Both the position numbers and the translations under genes were made by a program. Of a stretch of 64,000 nt of DNA, positions 13,979-21,888 are shown one piece after another; within the stretch, counting starts at the first letter, position 1, and the number at the start of each line of letters is the position of its first letter. Under the pieces are notes generated by a model. It ran no database searches and had not been told where the DNA came from. It saw only the letters and a program-made list of their open reading frames with translations. The DNA lies in NCBI GenBank assembly GCA_040360365.1, contig CP136412.1. The stretch is one strand, 5' to 3'. The stretch comes from Arcanobacterium_A hippocoleae_A (GTDB taxonomy: Bacteria > Actinomycetota > Actinomycetes > Actinomycetales > Actinomycetaceae).

Positions 13979-14640
13979 TCAGGCAAGTCCGCTGCGAACC
14001 GCATTGAGGGTGAGCTCCCCGCGGGTTGCTGAGCTGGTTAGTTCGAGAATGTGGGAAACGTAGGAACGAACGGTTGATTCGGACAAGTGCAGCTCTTCGG
14101 CGATTACTTTATTTGACTTTGCTTGAATAACAAGTTTAAAAATGGGTTTTAAGTGTTCGGGAAGCTCGTTGACGTCTTGCACAAACTGTTCATATTGCTT
14201 TTGTTTCGCTTTCTTCTCGAGGTACTCCTGAGTAAGCAGTTCTGTTGGTCTCTCTCCCATGACTGTTTTCCTTTTCACGGCTTCTCTGAGGAAAAGAACC
14301 ATTTTTTCGATTGGTGTGTCTTTAGTAAGGAAAGCACGGACGCCGACGGCGAGAGTTTCTTCGAGGGAGTCTTCGTGGGCGAAGGCTGTAAGCATGACAA
14401 TAGTGATGTTCGGAAGCATCTTTTAATTGTTCCAGCGGCTTGAATACCATCCAAAACTGGCATATCAACGTCGAGAATTACGATGTCAGCGTGTACGCTG
14501 GAGCAAGCCCCGATAGCTTCGGCACCATTTTCCACAGCGGCAAGAACTTTAAAGCCTTCTTGAGCTTCGAGTAGTTTGGCGAAGTTTTCGCGAAAAAGTT
14601 ATCATCATCAGCAATAACGACATTAAGGTTATCAGTCATT
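13979..14640 (-). CDS. NarL/LuxR family response regulator (frame broken twice)
   Basis: DNA-binding response regulator of a two-component pair. Reading across two single-base losses gives an N-terminal receiver domain starting MTDNLNVVIADDD, with the phosphoacceptor Asp in ILDVDMPVLDG, then VMLTAFAHED. The C-terminal LuxR-type helix-turn-helix is SNKVIAEELHLSESTVRSYV. The breaks are near 14592 (one G absent) and 14421-14424 (one base absent in a T run). The start ATG overlaps the stop of the kinase fragment, so the two were translationally coupled. Its cognate kinase is truncated, so the system is probably inactive or driven by another kinase. Confidence 0.85.
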
Positions 14641-14958
14641 TTGCCCCTCCGGCTTTATCGGGATTTCGGCGCTTAAAATCCATGTTAAATCTGTTTTTCC
14701 AAAAATAAGAGTTCTGCCTTCTTGGCTAATTTTGTCTTCCAAATTCCTCAGTCCGAACCCTCCCGTGATTCCAGTGTCGGAGATTTCTGCTACCTCATTT
14801 TGGAGCACAATGTATATATTGTGCTCGGAATCAAGTTCTGCCTCAAGTTTCGCTATGCTCTTCTCGGGTGCATATTTCAAAATGTTGGTGGCAGATTCTC
14901 TCACTACAAGAGCAGAGATGAGTTTTTGCTGCCTGGTGAGAGACTCGTCGAGGTTATC
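14632..14958 (-). pseudogene. Sensor histidine kinase, C-terminal fragment
   Basis: Only about 110 residues of a NarL-type histidine kinase remain. The ATPase N-box is visible in VVRESATNILKYAP and the G-box in GGFGLRNLEDKI. The readable frame is closed by a stop at 14992-14994, so the sensor, dimerisation domain and phosphoacceptor His are absent. The fragment's start is embedded in the 3' end of the unknown island gene, which indicates that an insertion replaced the 5' part. A short product starting at GTG 14904 is possible but could not sense or autophosphorylate. Confidence 0.8.
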
Positions 14959-15812
14959 GGGCGCGCATTTTGCATTGCTGTGCGCCTTGCATCAATCCGC
15001 CGAGTCATTTCACGAACCAAATCTAGCCATTCATCAAATGTTTGAGGATTCATGTTCGGCAACATGATTGCCTGACCTTGCTCGTCAATCCATTCACTAA
15101 GGAATAAAGCGTCGCCTTGTTCGATGCTGGCAGAGACAAGCTTGTGAAAGGGTGTGCCAACGTCGTAACGCCTTTTTGGGGGTGACTGCCTTGGTGGGGT
15201 GTACTCTAGCGGGGACTTCGAATTGAATTCCTCGAAATAAAGCCGCATAGTTTTGTCCCAGTAATCGTCGGTACCACGATTACTGCGCGCTGTGTTAAAC
15301 CCATCAGGAACGACGATGAAGTTAGCTAAGGTACATGCTGACCGTACAAACTCTTGCACAATCTTGAGACCAAATACTTCATCAAACTCGTCAAAGTGAT
15401 TAAGAATTCCTTTATACGTGCGTTTTGTAACTCCATCATTCTCATCGAACGTATCGATAATGCCCGGTTTTTGCCACCACACATCATTCCCACGGTCGTT
15501 TTTACCATATGCAAGCTGCAGGCCAAGTTTAAGAGTTGTCCACACTGAGCACATCCAATCGCCCTGAACATACCTAGACGGGTCTTTGCTAAACTCTGTC
15601 GGCTCCGGTCGCAACGACGTTCCAACAGACATCAGGAACTCACCCCACACTTCCTGATAGAACTCGCGGGTCTCAACCGTCGCGTCAGGATCTGGCCATA
15701 ATTTAAGCGATGTCAACTCATATTCAAGCCATTGCCGAATATGCTGTTCCGAAGTCCGAATTGCCGATAGTGAAGGATTGAGCAAAAAATTGTTGAGATC
15801 AAAGTAGTTCAT
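14904..15812 (-). CDS. Uncharacterised island protein
   Basis: A 302-residue soluble protein that I do not recognise with confidence. It is acidic and Trp-rich early on (LKLWPDPDATVETREFYQEVW) and has a central segment FGLKIVQEFVRSACTLANFIVVPDGF reminiscent of large uncharacterised families such as DUF6994. No catalytic motif or membrane segment is evident. The last 21 residues (from about ARPITSTSL) are read from former histidine-kinase DNA in another frame, so the native C-terminus is lost or replaced. The start ATG has AGGAAA. It lies 8 bases after the WYL gene and is very likely co-transcribed with it. Confidence 0.7.
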   Translation of the reverse strand: MNYFDLNNFLLNPSLSAIRTSEQHIRQWLEYELTSLKLWPDPDATVETREFYQEVWGEFLMSVGTSLRPEPTEFSKDPSRYVQGDWMCSVWTTLKLGLQLAYGKNDRGNDVWWQKPGIIDTFDENDGVTKRTYKGILNHFDEFDEVFGLKIVQEFVRSACTLANFIVVPDGFNTARSNRGTDDYWDKTMRLYFEEFNSKSPLEYTPPRQSPPKRRYDVGTPFHKLVSASIEQGDALFLSEWIDEQGQAIMLPNMNPQTFDEWLDLVREMTRRIDARRTAMQNARPITSTSLSPGSKNSSLLL

Positions 15813-15820
15813 GACATTTC

Positions 15821-16978
15821 CTAACTATATTTATCAGTGTTATTTCGTTTGTTATCGCTGTTTTCATACTTCTTTAACGCCTCTTCTAGCCGCTCTTTAA
15901 TTGCACGGCGCAAACTCTGCGGGGATAAAATCTCGACGGACTCTGCGTATTGGAGCGACCACCACACCATTGAATTCGGCTCTGCCCGAACCTCAACTTC
16001 ATACTCCTTGTCTGCATCATTAACGAGCTTCGCCCGCGCGTGAGGAAACCAGGCGTAGGTTCCGTCCAGTCCTCCTTTGACGCGATAAATCACGTCAATT
16101 GCCTGACCGCTATAGAGATATGGACGTTCGTTTATATATCGGACGAAATCAAAATCCGATTGCTTGGCATTTCCATCACCGTCGTCGAGAATCTCGATGT
16201 CTATCATGCGATCAATAACAAAATGCCGAATCCATGTACCTGAACTTACTTGCGGGTCTTCACCAGCTAGGAGAAAGTAATCGCCTCTCTTAAAGACCGT
16301 GGAGTACGGGTAATACTCGTAGACCTTATCTCCAGTTTCGATATCTACTCGTGGTATCCGATAACGTCTGCCAAGTCGCTGTGCTTCCAATGGGCTATAA
16401 CGAGGTTTGAGTGCGACGTGCCCGTACCGGAATCGGATCTTGGTCCCTGCACTGATAGCCCGACTGAGTCTTTCGATAGTTTCGGGCACACCACGAAAGA
16501 GCGGCATGCCTGGCTGCAGAATCTGACCGTTTTCTAGCCAGTCTGATCCCACACCCGCAAAGGACGCAAGAAGTGAACGCAAATCTGTTACGTCATCAGG
16601 GTGAAAATGTGAAAGCTGAAGACTATCTGCGAGCATCCTCATCTGAGCCAAACTAATGATTGGTGATGCAAACCAATTCGTGCGTCGCTCGCCCGCAGGA
16701 ATCTCTGCATCTTCACCCAAATCTGAAAACTGTTGAATTCGAACACCGAAAGGCAAACTATCGCCGAGAGCTCTCAGATCACGCAGGCACTCTCGAACAG
16801 TTTTCTCAGTCAGAACCGGAGCACCCCACCCGAGATCATCAGAGGAAAGTATTTCCGCAAGCTCACTCGCACCAACCCCGAGAGATGAGTTGGTGTTTTC
16901 AACCATGTACTTGAGTATCGCTAGCGTATTTGTGCGCTGTCGATATTGGGCATAGCCGCTTAGCTCGTCGAATTCCAT
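15821..16978 (-). CDS. WYL-domain transcriptional regulator
   Basis: 385-residue DNA-binding regulator. An N-terminal winged helix (about residues 10-75, LAILKYMVENTNSSLGVGASELAEIL) is followed by a WYL domain with KIRFRYGHVALKPRYSPLEAQRLGRRYRIP. A WCX-type C-terminal domain comes next (YRVKGGLDGTYAWFPHARAKLV... ILSPQSLRRAIKERLEEALK). WYL proteins bind ligands such as nucleic acids or second messengers, and several (BrxR, CapW) repress phage-defence operons. It appears leaderless: TACCGT lies six bases before ATG. It is divergent from the phosphatase gene (126 bases), so it may control both directions. Confidence 0.9.
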   Translation of the reverse strand: MEFDELSGYAQYRQRTNTLAILKYMVENTNSSLGVGASELAEILSSDDLGWGAPVLTEKTVRECLRDLRALGDSLPFGVRIQQFSDLGEDAEIPAGERRTNWFASPIISLAQMRMLADSLQLSHFHPDDVTDLRSLLASFAGVGSDWLENGQILQPGMPLFRGVPETIERLSRAISAGTKIRFRYGHVALKPRYSPLEAQRLGRRYRIPRVDIETGDKVYEYYPYSTVFKRGDYFLLAGEDPQVSSGTWIRHFVIDRMIDIEILDDGDGNAKQSDFDFVRYINERPYLYSGQAIDVIYRVKGGLDGTYAWFPHARAKLVNDADKEYEVEVRAEPNSMVWWSLQYAESVEILSPQSLRRAIKERLEEALKKYENSDNKRNNTDKYS

Positions 16979-17103
16979 ACCTCAACGGTACCAACACATA
17001 CACTAAAGCGGAAGAAATTTACTGTTTTTGATGTTACGTTCTATATTACTCGGTACAGATTCTTATTTAGTTGGAAGAATTAGAAAGCGGAGAGAATAAC
17101 GAA

Positions 17104-17835
17104 ATGATCTATGCACTCAGCGACATTCACGGTTGTCTCGATGCGTTGGAAGACGCGCTTGCTCACATTGGGGACTTAGCCGAGATTCTTTCCGACGACT
17201 CCGAGAACCTTCTCATCTTCCTTGGGGATTATGTCGACGGCGGCTCTGATAGCGCAGCCACACTACGCCGAATTTACGACATACAACAACGCTACCCTGG
17301 TCACGTCGTGGTTCTGAAAGGAAACCATGATGAATGGCTTCTGGACTTCCTCACCACTGATGAACCAATCCTCACGACTAATTACACCAGCGAAACGTTG
17401 ACGAGCTTTCTTCCGGAGTCCTCTACTAAATTCCTGCCCAAGTGCAACCTCGAAGAAAATCTGATTCAGATACGTCATTACATTTTAGTGCATTACTCAT
17501 GGTTGGTGCCTTGGCTAGAATCCATGCCGTTGTACTTCAAGACTAAGACTCAGGTATTTGTCCATGCCGGCATTGATGAAGATGCGGGCGAATTGTGGGA
17601 GCTCGGCACAAGCGAAGACGTGATGCTCAACAAGTACCCACCAACCACCGGCCCCTTTCTCATTGATGTCATAGCTGGGCATAATGGATCGTGCCAACTA
17701 GCGGAGGATCCTGATTTTCATGGCGTATATTTCGACGGGAAATCTCACTATTTCATCGATGGAACAGTACTAATCTCCCATCGAATTCCGGTTCTTACCT
17801 ACGATATAACCACCGGGAAGTACAGTTCACTCTGA
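17104..17835 (+). CDS. PPP-type metallophosphoesterase
   Basis: Calcineurin-like phosphatase with the full set of metal-binding motifs: SDIHG at residues 6-10, GDYVDGG, GNHDEW, VHAGID and GHNGS. This pattern fits bacterial PPP protein phosphatases or ApaH-like nucleotide hydrolases; the substrate (phosphoprotein, dinucleotide or cyclic nucleotide) cannot be decided. ATG 17104 is preferred over the in-frame TTG 17071 because GGAGAG sits just upstream and homology starts there. The 243-residue product ends 9 bases inside the convergent FtsZ-like gene. Base use is visibly richer in G+C than the flanking chromosome. Confidence 0.88.
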   Translation: MIYALSDIHGCLDALEDALAHIGDLAEILSDDSENLLIFLGDYVDGGSDSAATLRRIYDIQQRYPGHVVVLKGNHDEWLLDFLTTDEPILTTNYTSETLTSFLPESSTKFLPKCNLEENLIQIRHYILVHYSWLVPWLESMPLYFKTKTQVFVHAGIDEDAGELWELGTSEDVMLNKYPPTTGPFLIDVIAGHNGSCQLAEDPDFHGVYFDGKSHYFIDGTVLISHRIPVLTYDITTGKYSSL

Positions 17836-18414
17836 GACAACCAGTTCGTACACAAAGTGGGCAATCACCTCGTCGGTTCGTGAAAAGAAATTGCTAGTTT
17901 CATCGTCAGGCCCTGCCGATGCCAGGAGTTCTTCACCGGAAATAACCTTCACGTCATCCGAAAATGCTCTCAAGTCTGTCAATGCAGCTTCGGCCACTTC
18001 ATACCGACGTTTACCTTCAAAAACCATCGGCGTGGTGACAATAGCCTTGACTTGCGCACCCAGATTCTTCGCAATCTTTGCAACATAGGGACATGTGTAT
18101 GAGCCGGCTAAACCGCCAAGCCCGGCAACGACGATGACTCGTTCGGAGTTGCTAAGCAATTCGTGAATTTGCTCTTCATATATCTCGACTAGCTTTAACC
18201 AGTATGTTGGCGACACGTTTCCATCGGCCACAGAGCAGTCATTCGGTACAACGATTCCCATTTTGTATTCCGCTTTGGAACTCTCAAGGCTCTTCTGGCT
18301 CCGATTAATTGTGATAGTGCGGACGCCATCCCTTGAGTTTTCTCCAAAAGCTTCAATGTAGTCGTTGAGAACCGACGTTCCCATGCCGCCAATACCAACA
18401 ATTGCACTCTTCAT
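17827..18414 (-). CDS. Minimal FtsZ/tubulin-like GTPase-domain protein
   Basis: 195 residues that align with the nucleotide-binding half of FtsZ. AIVGIGGMGTSVLN matches the first glycine loop, GVRTITINRS the FtsZ INTD region, VIVVAGLGGLAGSY the tubulin G-box, then PYVAKIAKNLGAQVKAIVTTPMVFEGKRR. The canonical G-box GGGTGTG is degenerate here. The protein stops where FtsZ would reach its T7 synergy loop (NxDFAD) and lacks the C-terminal domain, so it cannot form a normal catalytic polymer interface. ATG 18414 is preferred to GTG 18423 because AAGGAT lies ten bases upstream. It is divergent from the reverse transcriptase and could act on host FtsZ, but that is inference. Confidence 0.75.
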   Translation of the reverse strand: MKSAIVGIGGMGTSVLNDYIEAFGENSRDGVRTITINRSQKSLESSKAEYKMGIVVPNDCSVADGNVSPTYWLKLVEIYEEQIHELLSNSERVIVVAGLGGLAGSYTCPYVAKIAKNLGAQVKAIVTTPMVFEGKRRYEVAEAALTDLRAFSDDVKVISGEELLASAGPDDETSNFFSRTDEVIAHFVYELVVSE

Positions 18415-18734
18415 TACACTCACATCCTTCTCAGAATTAGGAAATATCGCTTGCCATCATAGATTCACTGTGAGAAAGACGGAAGATTCCTACCGTCGCT
18501 TTACCTGGCGCTTTAGCCTTGATGCTACGTCCTCATAATCCGGATCAGGATACGAAGACGCTCAAGTTTGAGGGGAGGGAGTCACCGACGGCTCTAGTGA
18601 TGCAGGCTTGCCATTCGCAAGCCTCCGTCAATCAGAACGGTATCGGGTTTTCCGCACCATTGGTTCATAGATTGACATGATGTAAGCCGCCCTACGGCCG
18701 CCTCACCTAAGCCCTAGGCTGACAGTAGATCGTT
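18415..18734 (+). ncRNA. Structured spacer upstream of the reverse transcriptase, candidate ncRNA
   Basis: This 320-base spacer between the FtsZ-like gene and the reverse transcriptase holds several hairpins. GACGG/CCGTC pairs at 18478-18497. A long imperfect hairpin spans 18528-18560 (CGTCCTCATAATCC against GGATACGAAGACG). AGGCTTGC at 18604-18611 pairs perfectly with 18617-18624, and CCGT/ACGG pair across 18626-18640. TCATAGATT is directly repeated at 18458 and 18665. In retrons the msr-msd RNA lies just here. However, I could not find convincing long a1/a2 terminal complementarity, so the call is tentative; the promoters of both flanking genes must also be here. Confidence 0.35.
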
Positions 18735-19970
18735 ATGGAACTTCCTCCTTTCACTCCCATAGTTCTTCCGGCGAGAGTTATCCCTGTAGAGATTCGCTCG
18801 CTACGACACCTCATCCGCATGTACAACCAGCAGAACCCGGAAGAACCCATTTCATATAAAGCCGCCCATGTTGCGGTGAGCAGTCATTGCACCGCAAAAA
18901 TACAATTGAGCACTGATGATTGTCCGCTGTTTTATGCGTATCGTAGTGTTCCCAAGTCTTCTGGTGGAATGCGAAAACTTTCGTCGCCAAGCTCGAGTTT
19001 GAAGAGTTTGCAACGATGGATACTTCGTAACTGCTTTACGGACGAGATGATCTCTACTTCTGCATACGCGTACCGACCAAAGCGATCTATCCAAGATTGC
19101 GCGGCAATTCATATCGGCTCTCGATGGCTCATTAAGTTCGATCTCACGGACTTCTTTGGATCAATCTCCGAAGCACGTGTCTATGAGCTCTTCCGCGCAC
19201 TGAGCTATGGAGAGCTCGTATCGTTTGAACTAGCGCGCCTGACAACCTTCGTTCCTGATATCAACACAAGGCGCAATATCCAAGGCTCTTATAGCGAACG
19301 AATTAAACGCAATCTGGATGCCTGGAAGTACTCGAATATCGGATTGTCGATCGAATCAAAATCGGGGCCGTATCCGAAGTATTTGAGCCGGGAAGGCAAA
19401 CCGATTCGAGGGGTGCTTCCACAGGGTTCGCCTACGGCAGGAATCATCGCGAACATCTGTGCTGGGGAGCTTGATAGGGAGCTCGAATTGTTAGCAATCC
19501 AATTCAAACTTCGGTATTCGCGATACTGTGACGATCTTTTCTTCTCAACGGATTGTGCGCAAGGAGAGTTCGATCGTCACGAGGCAGTTCGTTTCATCTG
19601 CGAGGTGAATCGTAGCGTATTGCGACACGGTTTCCGGACAAACCAGAAAAAGACACGAGTGGTACCGCCAGGATCAAAGAAGCTCATTCTCGGCTTACAG
19701 GTCGATGAATCCGTCAGGTTAGACACGACGTTCAAGCGAGATCTTGACTACCACATTCGTGGTATTGAAAAATTCGGTCTATATAATCACACCGCCCATA
19801 TTTCTGGAAAACCACGAATCGTAAGTTTCCTTCATCACTTAGAAGGAAAAATTGCATTCGCCAAAGGCGTTGAGCCTCGTTACGGGCGTTCACGCGAGCT
19901 TAGCTTAAAGACCGCATTACAGGCGGGGAACGACACCGATTCGAATCACACGACTCGAATCACTGAGTGA
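18735..19970 (+). CDS. Retron-type reverse transcriptase
   Basis: 411-residue RNA-directed DNA polymerase. Motifs in order: PKSSGGMRKLSSPSSSLKSL (fingers), AYAYRPKRSIQDCAAIH (the retron NAxxH position reads CAAIH), catalytic motif A FDLTDFFGSIS, motif B PQGSPTAGIIAN, motif C YSRYCDDLFFS, motif D NQKKTRV and motif E ILGLQVD, where retrons often have VTG. The three catalytic Asp are present. The C-terminus (DYHIRGIEKFGLYNHT... FLHHLEGKIAFA) resembles actinobacterial retron-like enzymes. No group II maturase or nuclease domain is fused. There is no clear ribosome site before ATG. It could be a retron or another defence-type RT. Confidence 0.92.
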   Translation: MELPPFTPIVLPARVIPVEIRSLRHLIRMYNQQNPEEPISYKAAHVAVSSHCTAKIQLSTDDCPLFYAYRSVPKSSGGMRKLSSPSSSLKSLQRWILRNCFTDEMISTSAYAYRPKRSIQDCAAIHIGSRWLIKFDLTDFFGSISEARVYELFRALSYGELVSFELARLTTFVPDINTRRNIQGSYSERIKRNLDAWKYSNIGLSIESKSGPYPKYLSREGKPIRGVLPQGSPTAGIIANICAGELDRELELLAIQFKLRYSRYCDDLFFSTDCAQGEFDRHEAVRFICEVNRSVLRHGFRTNQKKTRVVPPGSKKLILGLQVDESVRLDTTFKRDLDYHIRGIEKFGLYNHTAHISGKPRIVSFLHHLEGKIAFAKGVEPRYGRSRELSLKTALQAGNDTDSNHTTRITE

Positions 19971-20256
19971 ACCCACTTCCCGCGTTACGCGACAAATCCA
20001 GAAAGCGCCAAGCTGCGCCCCATGTTTGATCGCTAATTCATCAGCAAATTGTGACGCAGTAAGCCTAACCAAGAAAGACAGACTACCGAACCGTCAATGC
20101 TACACCGGAATTACTCATTACTAGCAGGTGCTCGCCCGTAACCGCGCAGGAAAGGCAGGTCAACACCCACCACGCCGCGCCAGCATTGCCAATCAGCCCG
20201 GCTTCAATCAGTCAGAGGCAATATTGCGGGGTTAGAGGAAAATGGACTACGGACGT
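19971..20256. other. Spacer between the RT gene and the IS3 transposase
   Basis: No gene or strong hairpin was recognised. The segment is relatively GC-rich like the island. The end of the IS3 element probably lies near 20210-20250, but no terminal inverted repeat could be matched because the other end is missing. Confidence 0.4.
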
Positions 20257-20988
20257 TTATTTAGAGGGTTTTGTGGTTAACGTTTTTTCACGGTGGACCT
20301 GGATTGTCAGTCTACCGAGTTCGGTTTTGATTCTCGTATTGTTGTGCCAATTGACGTACCAGTCGATAGCTTGTTCAATTTCGGTTACCGATTTCCAGCT
20401 ACGCCCGTAAAACATTTCATTTTTCATTGTTCCGAAGAATCCTTCGCAGCGAGCGTTGTCCGGACTACATCCTTTCTTGCTCATAGAGCGGCGAATCCCG
20501 GCCTGGTTGGTTCGGGCGATCCAGTCTTTGCATCGGTAGTGCCCTCCACGGTCTGAGTGCAAGATTGGCAGTTCATCAGCGTTGTCAATCTTAGACAGGG
20601 TAGCGATTGCGTCTTCGAACATTCCTTGCGTTAGCGTTTTCTCAGCATTGCGTTGCCGCCGGTAAGCAACAATATAGCCGTCATAGCAATCCATGATTGG
20701 GCTAAAATATACTTTTCCGTCCGGTCCTGCGAACTCCGAGACGTCAGTGAGCCATTTCTGATTAGGCTGCTCAGCATGGAAATCACGCTTAATGTGGTCT
20801 TCAGGGGCGGGGCTAACTTCACCTTCATACGAAGAATAACGACGCTTCTCTACACGCATACAGAGTTCCCACTCACCGCCAACGAGATCCACCACGCATG
20901 ATGCCATGACAGCAGACCAGAGCGGACAATCATCTCCCGTAAAAAGAAACGCAAACACTCTCGCCCAGGACCAGTCGAGATCGATCAC
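20257..20988 (-). pseudogene. IS3-family transposase (OrfB), truncated
   Basis: Integrase-core transposase with the complete DDE triad: Asp in WLTDVSEF, Asp in ILHSDRGGHY and Glu in NARCEGFFGTMKNEMFYGRS. The segment VEKRRYSSYEGEVSPAPEDHI is typical of the IS3 OrfB N-terminal arm. Upstream of it the frame (MIDLDWSWARVFAF...) is not transposase-like, and no OrfA lies nearby. The element is therefore cut near 20,880-20,930. It sits at the right side of the island and may have helped to rearrange it. Not functional as a full IS, though the catalytic part is intact. Confidence 0.85.
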
Positions 20989-21060
20989 GCTATCAGCCTC
21001 ACCACACCCTACGAGGACGGGCTCACCCTACGAAAAGGCTGGGCAGGACGATCAACATAA
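20908..21060 (+). pseudogene. 3' remnant of an unknown gene
   Basis: A plus-strand frame ending at TAA 21058-21060 encodes about 50 residues including EIDHAISLTTPYEDGLTL and RKGWAGRST. It reads like a genuine C-terminus but begins abruptly at the broken end of the IS3 element. No family was recognised. It is probably what remains of a gene interrupted by the insertion. Confidence 0.3.
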
Positions 21061-21417
21061 ACCACGACACGCCGCCATAAGCAACGATTTTTGGCGCTTA
21101 GCCCGCGGAACCCATACTTTTTAGCGGCAACAAGAACTCACCGCCCAAAGCCACCTAAACCGACAGGAAAAGGAAGCGAAACCACCGCCGCAAACCCTCA
21201 CCAAACACCCCAAAGACAGGACCAAAACCGGCGCAGCACCCTCACTAATAACGCCCTGACAAGCACAAACACCCCCGACACAGCAAAAACGCTCACCTTG
21301 ATACTTTGTATCAAAATGAGCGTCTAAATGGTGTTCCTCGCAGGCTTTGCCTGCTCGTCAACCATTTCCTTGGTCTCGGAAATGCAAGCGAGCTTGCATT
21401 TCACTCAGCCTGCGTCG
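21061..21417. other. Non-coding stretch with three hairpins before tRNA-Ala
   Basis: No gene was recognised. Three hairpins follow one another. CGCTCA and TTGATAC at 21290-21302 pair with GTATCAA and TGAGCG ending at 21322. GCAGGC/GCCTGC pairs at 21340-21354. An 11-bp perfect stem GAAATGCAAGC occupies 21379-21389 with its complement at 21392-21402. They lie downstream of the minus-strand tRNA-Ala, so at least the last could terminate it, though none has a clear U-run. Confidence 0.6.
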
Positions 21418-21493
21418 TGGTGGAGCATAGGGGATTCGAACCCCTGACCTCTTCCATGCCATGGAAGCGCGCTACCAACTGCGCCAATGCCCC
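21418..21493 (-). tRNA. tRNA-Ala (anticodon GGC)
   Basis: A complete cloverleaf reads on the minus strand: acceptor GGGGCAT, D-arm GCGC, anticodon stem CTTCC with loop ATGGCAT (anticodon GGC), T-arm AGGGG with TTCGAAT, and discriminator A. The diagnostic G3-U70 wobble pair of tRNA-Ala is present. The 3' CCA is encoded at 21418-21420. It borders the island on the right. Confidence 0.96.
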
Positions 21494-21626
21494 GAACACT
21501 TCTCAATGGTACCTATTGGTATGGATTTTTCCAATTTTCTATGATAGCTACCTGTGTGGGGCATGTCACTTAGATTTTTGGTAATTTGATTTTACAAATT
21601 TGTAAATACTCCGTAAACTCATTTAC

Positions 21627-21699
21627 GGACTCTTAGCTCAGTTGGTAGAGCACCTGGTTTACACCCAGGTTGTCATCGGTTCGAGTCCGGTAGGGTCCA
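21627..21699 (+). tRNA. tRNA-Val (anticodon TAC)
   Basis: Cloverleaf: acceptor GGACTCT with AGGGTCC, D-arm GCTC/GAGC, anticodon stem CCTGG/CCAGG with loop TTTACAC (anticodon TAC), T-arm ATCGG/CCGGT with TTCGAGT. CCA is not encoded. It is divergent from tRNA-Ala, with 133 bases between them. Confidence 0.96.
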
Positions 21700-21704
21700 C
21701 CGCT

Positions 21705-21736
21705 AAATGTCGCTCTTTCGAAAGAGCGACATTTTT
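21705..21736 (+). terminator. tRNA-Val terminator
   Basis: A perfect 15-bp stem, AAATGTCGCTCTTTC at 21705-21719 with its complement at 21720-21734, runs into a T tract. It lies five bases after the tRNA. Confidence 0.93.
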
Positions 21737-21888
21737 GCATTATACGAAAATAAGAGCTAATAACGGATTGCGGGTTTTACGTTGGGGTTAAACGTGGGCT
21801 AAGTGCGGGCTAAGTGCCAAAATGTGGGTCTTATGGCGGCGTGTAGTTAGAGGCTAAGCACAGGCCAAGTGACAGGTTTGCGAATCGA

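Noticed and set aside
18424..18734. Definite retron msr-msd call
   Set aside because: Hairpins are present but no clear a1/a2 pairing or branching-G context was found, so only a tentative feature is listed.
20906..21124. 72-codon plus-strand frame over the IS3 border
   Set aside because: Another frame in the same place is more protein-like (ending 21060), and neither has a proper start.
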